Below are positions 12,802 through 14,348 of a DNA stretch of 14,348 nucleotides, one piece after another. A program made the position numbers and the translations under genes. A model generated the notes under the pieces. It made no database searches. It was given only the letters and a program-made list of their open reading frames with translations, and had not been told where the DNA came from. Each line of letters opens with the position of its first letter. The first letter of the stretch is position 1. Where the stretch lies: positions 1 to 14,348 of the forward strand of contig DFBK01000013.1 in assembly GCA_002366595.1 (NCBI GenBank), in the 5' to 3' direction. Source of the stretch: Anaerolineales bacterium UBA3082 (lineage in GTDB: Bacteria > Chloroflexota > Anaerolineae > UBA7937).

Positions 12802-13026
12802 CTAAGGTATGGCCTCGACCTTTTTAACCCCTGGCACCTCTTCTTTGAGCCGCTTCTCCACACTCATCTGCATGGTATATTGGGAGAAGGGGCAGCCGCT
12901 GCAGGCTCCCAGCAGCCGAACCCGTACAACTCCGTCCTTGGTGACCTCTAGGAGTTCTATATCTCCTCCATCGAATTGGAGATAAGGCCTGATGTCCTCT
13001 AACGCCTTCTCCACCTTCTCTCTCAT
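12802..13026 (-). CDS. NifU-like C-terminal domain Fe-S scaffold protein
   Basis: The 74-residue product is a stand-alone NifU C-terminal (Nfu-type) domain: VEKALEDIRPYLQFDGGDIE at about 5-24, and GACSGCPFS at 40-48 with the cluster-binding pair C42 and C45. Such proteins assemble or carry a 4Fe-4S cluster bridged between two subunits and pass it to apoproteins in the cytosol. The ATG at 13026 is chosen because AAAAGGAG (13040-13033) lies 6 bases upstream. An in-frame GTG at 13059 would add 11 residues ahead of that ribosome binding site. Its own promoter lies upstream. The neighbouring AOR-family enzyme needs a 4Fe-4S cluster, so the location is suggestive, though they are separate transcription units. 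Confidence 0.95.
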   Translation of the reverse strand: MREKVEKALEDIRPYLQFDGGDIELLEVTKDGVVRVRLLGACSGCPFSQYTMQMSVEKRLKEEVPGVKKVEAIP

Positions 13027-13032
13027 CAACCT

Positions 13033-13040
13033 CTCCTTTT
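13033..13040 (-). promoter_or_regulatory. Ribosome binding site deciding the NifU-like gene start
   Basis: AAAAGGAG, 6 bases before the ATG at 13026; it argues against the GTG at 13059. Confidence 0.75.
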
Positions 13041-13069
13041 TTAAATATGCAAAATCCACTCTACTTAAT

Positions 13070-13098
13070 CATATATCCCATGGGAGGCGGGAGGTCAA
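13070..13098 (-). promoter_or_regulatory. Promoter of the NifU-like gene
   Basis: Minus-strand TTGACC (13098-13093) with TATATG at 17 bp (13075-13070), or TATGAT at 19 bp. It is back to back with a plus-strand promoter: the two -35 boxes are 3 bp apart. Confidence 0.6.
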
Positions 13099-13101
13099 TA
13101 T

Positions 13102-13130
13102 TTGTCTCGCGATAAGAGTCGTAGTATAAT
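13102..13130 (+). promoter_or_regulatory. Promoter of the small Pro-rich membrane protein
   Basis: TTGTCT (13102-13107), 17-bp spacer, perfect TATAAT (13125-13130). Transcription would start near 13137, with GGGAG at the very 5' end of the mRNA. Confidence 0.65.
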
Positions 13131-13150
13131 TGATCTGGGAGTAGTAAAAG

Positions 13151-13327
13151 TTGGCACGGAAAAAGCGTGAAAAGCGCCCTGCAGGGCAGATGATTTTCGT
13201 TATCCTAGGTCTTTTGGTAGCCATCAGCATGGCTACCAGTTACATCTGCTCTCTTTCGCCGCCACCCCCTCCACCCACGCCAACGCCTACAAGGATCATC
13301 ATGCGCACCCCCCACACCCACTCTTGA
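13151..13327 (+). CDS. Small single-pass membrane protein with Pro-rich tail
   Basis: A 58-codon ORF starts with TTG at 13151, 9 bases after GGGAG (13137-13141), and runs to TGA at 13325-13327. The N-terminus is strongly positive (ARKKREKR). One hydrophobic segment spans about 13-35, and a proline/threonine tail (SPPPPPPTPTPT, 36-47) follows. By the positive-inside rule the N-terminus is cytoplasmic and the Pro-rich tail is outside. It has a well-placed promoter and is divergent from the NifU-like gene. The only in-frame ATG that would keep a membrane segment (13190) lacks a ribosome binding site and would remove the positive anchor. I do not recognise a named family. The ORF converges with the AOR gene. 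Confidence 0.6.
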   Translation: MARKKREKRPAGQMIFVILGLLVAISMATSYICSLSPPPPPPTPTPTRIIMRTPHTHS

Positions 13328-13359
13328 ATTGAGCCCCTCGCCGACGCCTTGATGTCTGG

Positions 13360-14348
13360 TCAGGGAAGTTTTCCCCACCGGGCTAACTCCTCCGCCACCC
13401 AACCTATGTCTAACTCTTCTAGTTTTCCCCGGGCGGGGATGCCAGTGGCTGGATCCCAACCTGCCATTCTATAATAGGTGATTAACGCCTTCTTGAACCC
13501 CTCCTCCTCGATAGCCACCCCATTCAAGGCCGGGGTATCGGCGCCCAGGGGCTCGAAGAAGCGACGGGGGAGGCGGTCGCCCTCCGGAGTTAGGCCCTCC
13601 CGAACATTGAAGGCTCTGGCCAGGGCATGGCCTCTCTCCCCCACCTTGAGGAGTTCCCAAAGGCTGGTGTTCCAGCCGGTGACGGCGTTGACCAGATCTC
13701 GCACTTGGTGGTAGTCGTAAGGCAGAAAGAGGCAGAGCCCCAGGCTATTAGTGAGGATTTGCCAATTAGTTACATAGAGCAGGAGGCGAACCTTGGCTGG
13801 GCTGAGGTCATCGACGGGCAAGGGTTCCAGGATGCCCAAGGCCCTTATCTCCCGCAGGGCTCGGTTCTCCTTGGTGTAGATGCTATCGTGCAAATTGTGG
13901 CAGTGATCCGCTCCTGTGGGCGAGAGGGCGTAGCCCACTCCTAGACCCTGCTTCCAACGGGGTTCGTGCATGGGGATCTCTTGCCCCTTGACTTGTAGAG
14001 CGTACCTTTGGGCTTCTGGACCCATCCTTTCCGCGGCCCGCTTCACCCCTTCGGCCAAGAGGTCTCCCAGACCTTCTCGACGGGCGATCCTCCCCACCAT
14101 CTCTATCATGGCTGGAGCGTTGCTAAAAGCCAACTCTAACCCATCGGCATCCTTGTGTGTCAGAAGCCCCTTCTCATAACACTCCATGGCAAAGGCAATA
14201 ATAGCACCGGCAGAAATAGTATCAATACCCAATTCATTGCATAGATAGGTTGCCTGAATGGCCGCCTCTAGGTTCTCATTCAAAACAAAAGCCGTAAAGG
14301 CCGATAAAGATTCGTATTCCGAGCCTTCATGAACAGGAGTTTTAAATC
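13360..14348 (-). CDS. Aldehyde:ferredoxin oxidoreductase family protein, C-terminal part, cut by the right edge
   Basis: About 328 residues are visible. The frame stays open to the window edge: the start at TTG 14283 suggested by a plain ORF search is internal, since the upstream codons encode PVHEGSEYESLSAFTAFVLNE, an AOR-type sequence. Further matches are YLCNELGIDTISAGAIIAFAMECYEKG, GLGDLLAEG, and LQVKGQEIPMHEPRWKQGLGVGYALSPTGADHCHN. NSLGLCLF follows with a cysteine (13734-13732) at the position of the last 4Fe-4S ligand of archaeal AOR (C494 in Pyrococcus furiosus). The enzymes use a tungsten or molybdenum bis-pterin and a 4Fe-4S cluster to interconvert aldehydes and acids with ferredoxin. 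The first cysteines of the cluster lie outside the window. Substrate is unknown, as AOR paralogues vary widely. Confidence 0.92.
   Translation of the reverse strand, partial: FKTPVHEGSEYESLSAFTAFVLNENLEAAIQATYLCNELGIDTISAGAIIAFAMECYEKGLLTHKDADGLELAFSNAPAMIEMVGRIARREGLGDLLAEGVKRAAERMGPEAQRYALQVKGQEIPMHEPRWKQGLGVGYALSPTGADHCHNLHDSIYTKENRALREIRALGILEPLPVDDLSPAKVRLLLYVTNWQILTNSLGLCLFLPYDYHQVRDLVNAVTGWNTSLWELLKVGERGHALARAFNVREGLTPEGDRLPRRFFEPLGADTPALNGVAIEEEGFKKALITYYRMAGWDPATGIPARGKLEELDIGWVAEELARWGKLP

Noticed and set aside
12565..12951. A 128-residue plus-strand reading frame
   Set aside because: It is antisense to the NifU-like gene and the URO-D remnant, and has no ribosome binding site or recognisable motif.

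Overview
The window looks like a chromosomal segment of a free-living, probably anaerobic bacterium, and my best guess is Chloroflexota. This is an inference. It rests on strong AGGAGG-type ribosome binding sites, consensus TTGACA/TATAAT promoters, a T-box-controlled leuS, a large DUF2723 membrane protein with C-terminal modules, and a tungsten/molybdenum aldehyde:ferredoxin oxidoreductase. No phylogenetic marker was compared.

Layout from left to right. Positions 1-7.6 kb are a minus-strand housekeeping block. In transcription order it runs: a strong promoter, tRNA-Ala(CGC), a leucine-specific T-box leader with a second tRNA gene, tRNA-Ala(GGC), inside it, a 17-codon ORF overlapping leuS, leuS, ridA, then clpC from its own promoter. 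After clpC comes a terminator, a new promoter, a roughly 200-nt structured leader ending in a terminator-like hairpin, the PIN-TRAM (YacL-like) gene, and a cytidylate-kinase-like gene cut by the left edge. Positions 7.65-9.5 kb are a minus-strand accessory stretch: a DUF4258/DUF2283 pair with its own consensus promoter, a small HNH protein, a 36-residue very basic microprotein, an atypical tRNA-Pro-like gene, a 14-bp perfect hairpin, and a coiled-coil plus HARE-HTH protein. Positions 9.7-12.5 kb hold one plus-strand gene for a 922-residue GT-C-like membrane protein. Positions 12.5-14.35 kb carry a URO-D family 5' remnant, a NifU-like Fe-S scaffold gene (minus), a divergently transcribed Pro-rich single-pass membrane peptide (plus), and the C-terminal part of an AOR-family oxidoreductase (minus, cut by the right edge).

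The most striking feature is the leuS leader. The specifier loop carries a CUC leucine codon, and the T-box proper (AGGGTGGTACCGCGG) is textbook. The hairpin that normally joins the sensor half to the antiterminator half is instead capped by a complete tRNA-Ala gene. If the tRNA is matured by RNase P and RNase Z, the riboswitch would be cut in two after or during its decision. The second candidate for a new element is the structured leader in front of the PIN-TRAM gene.
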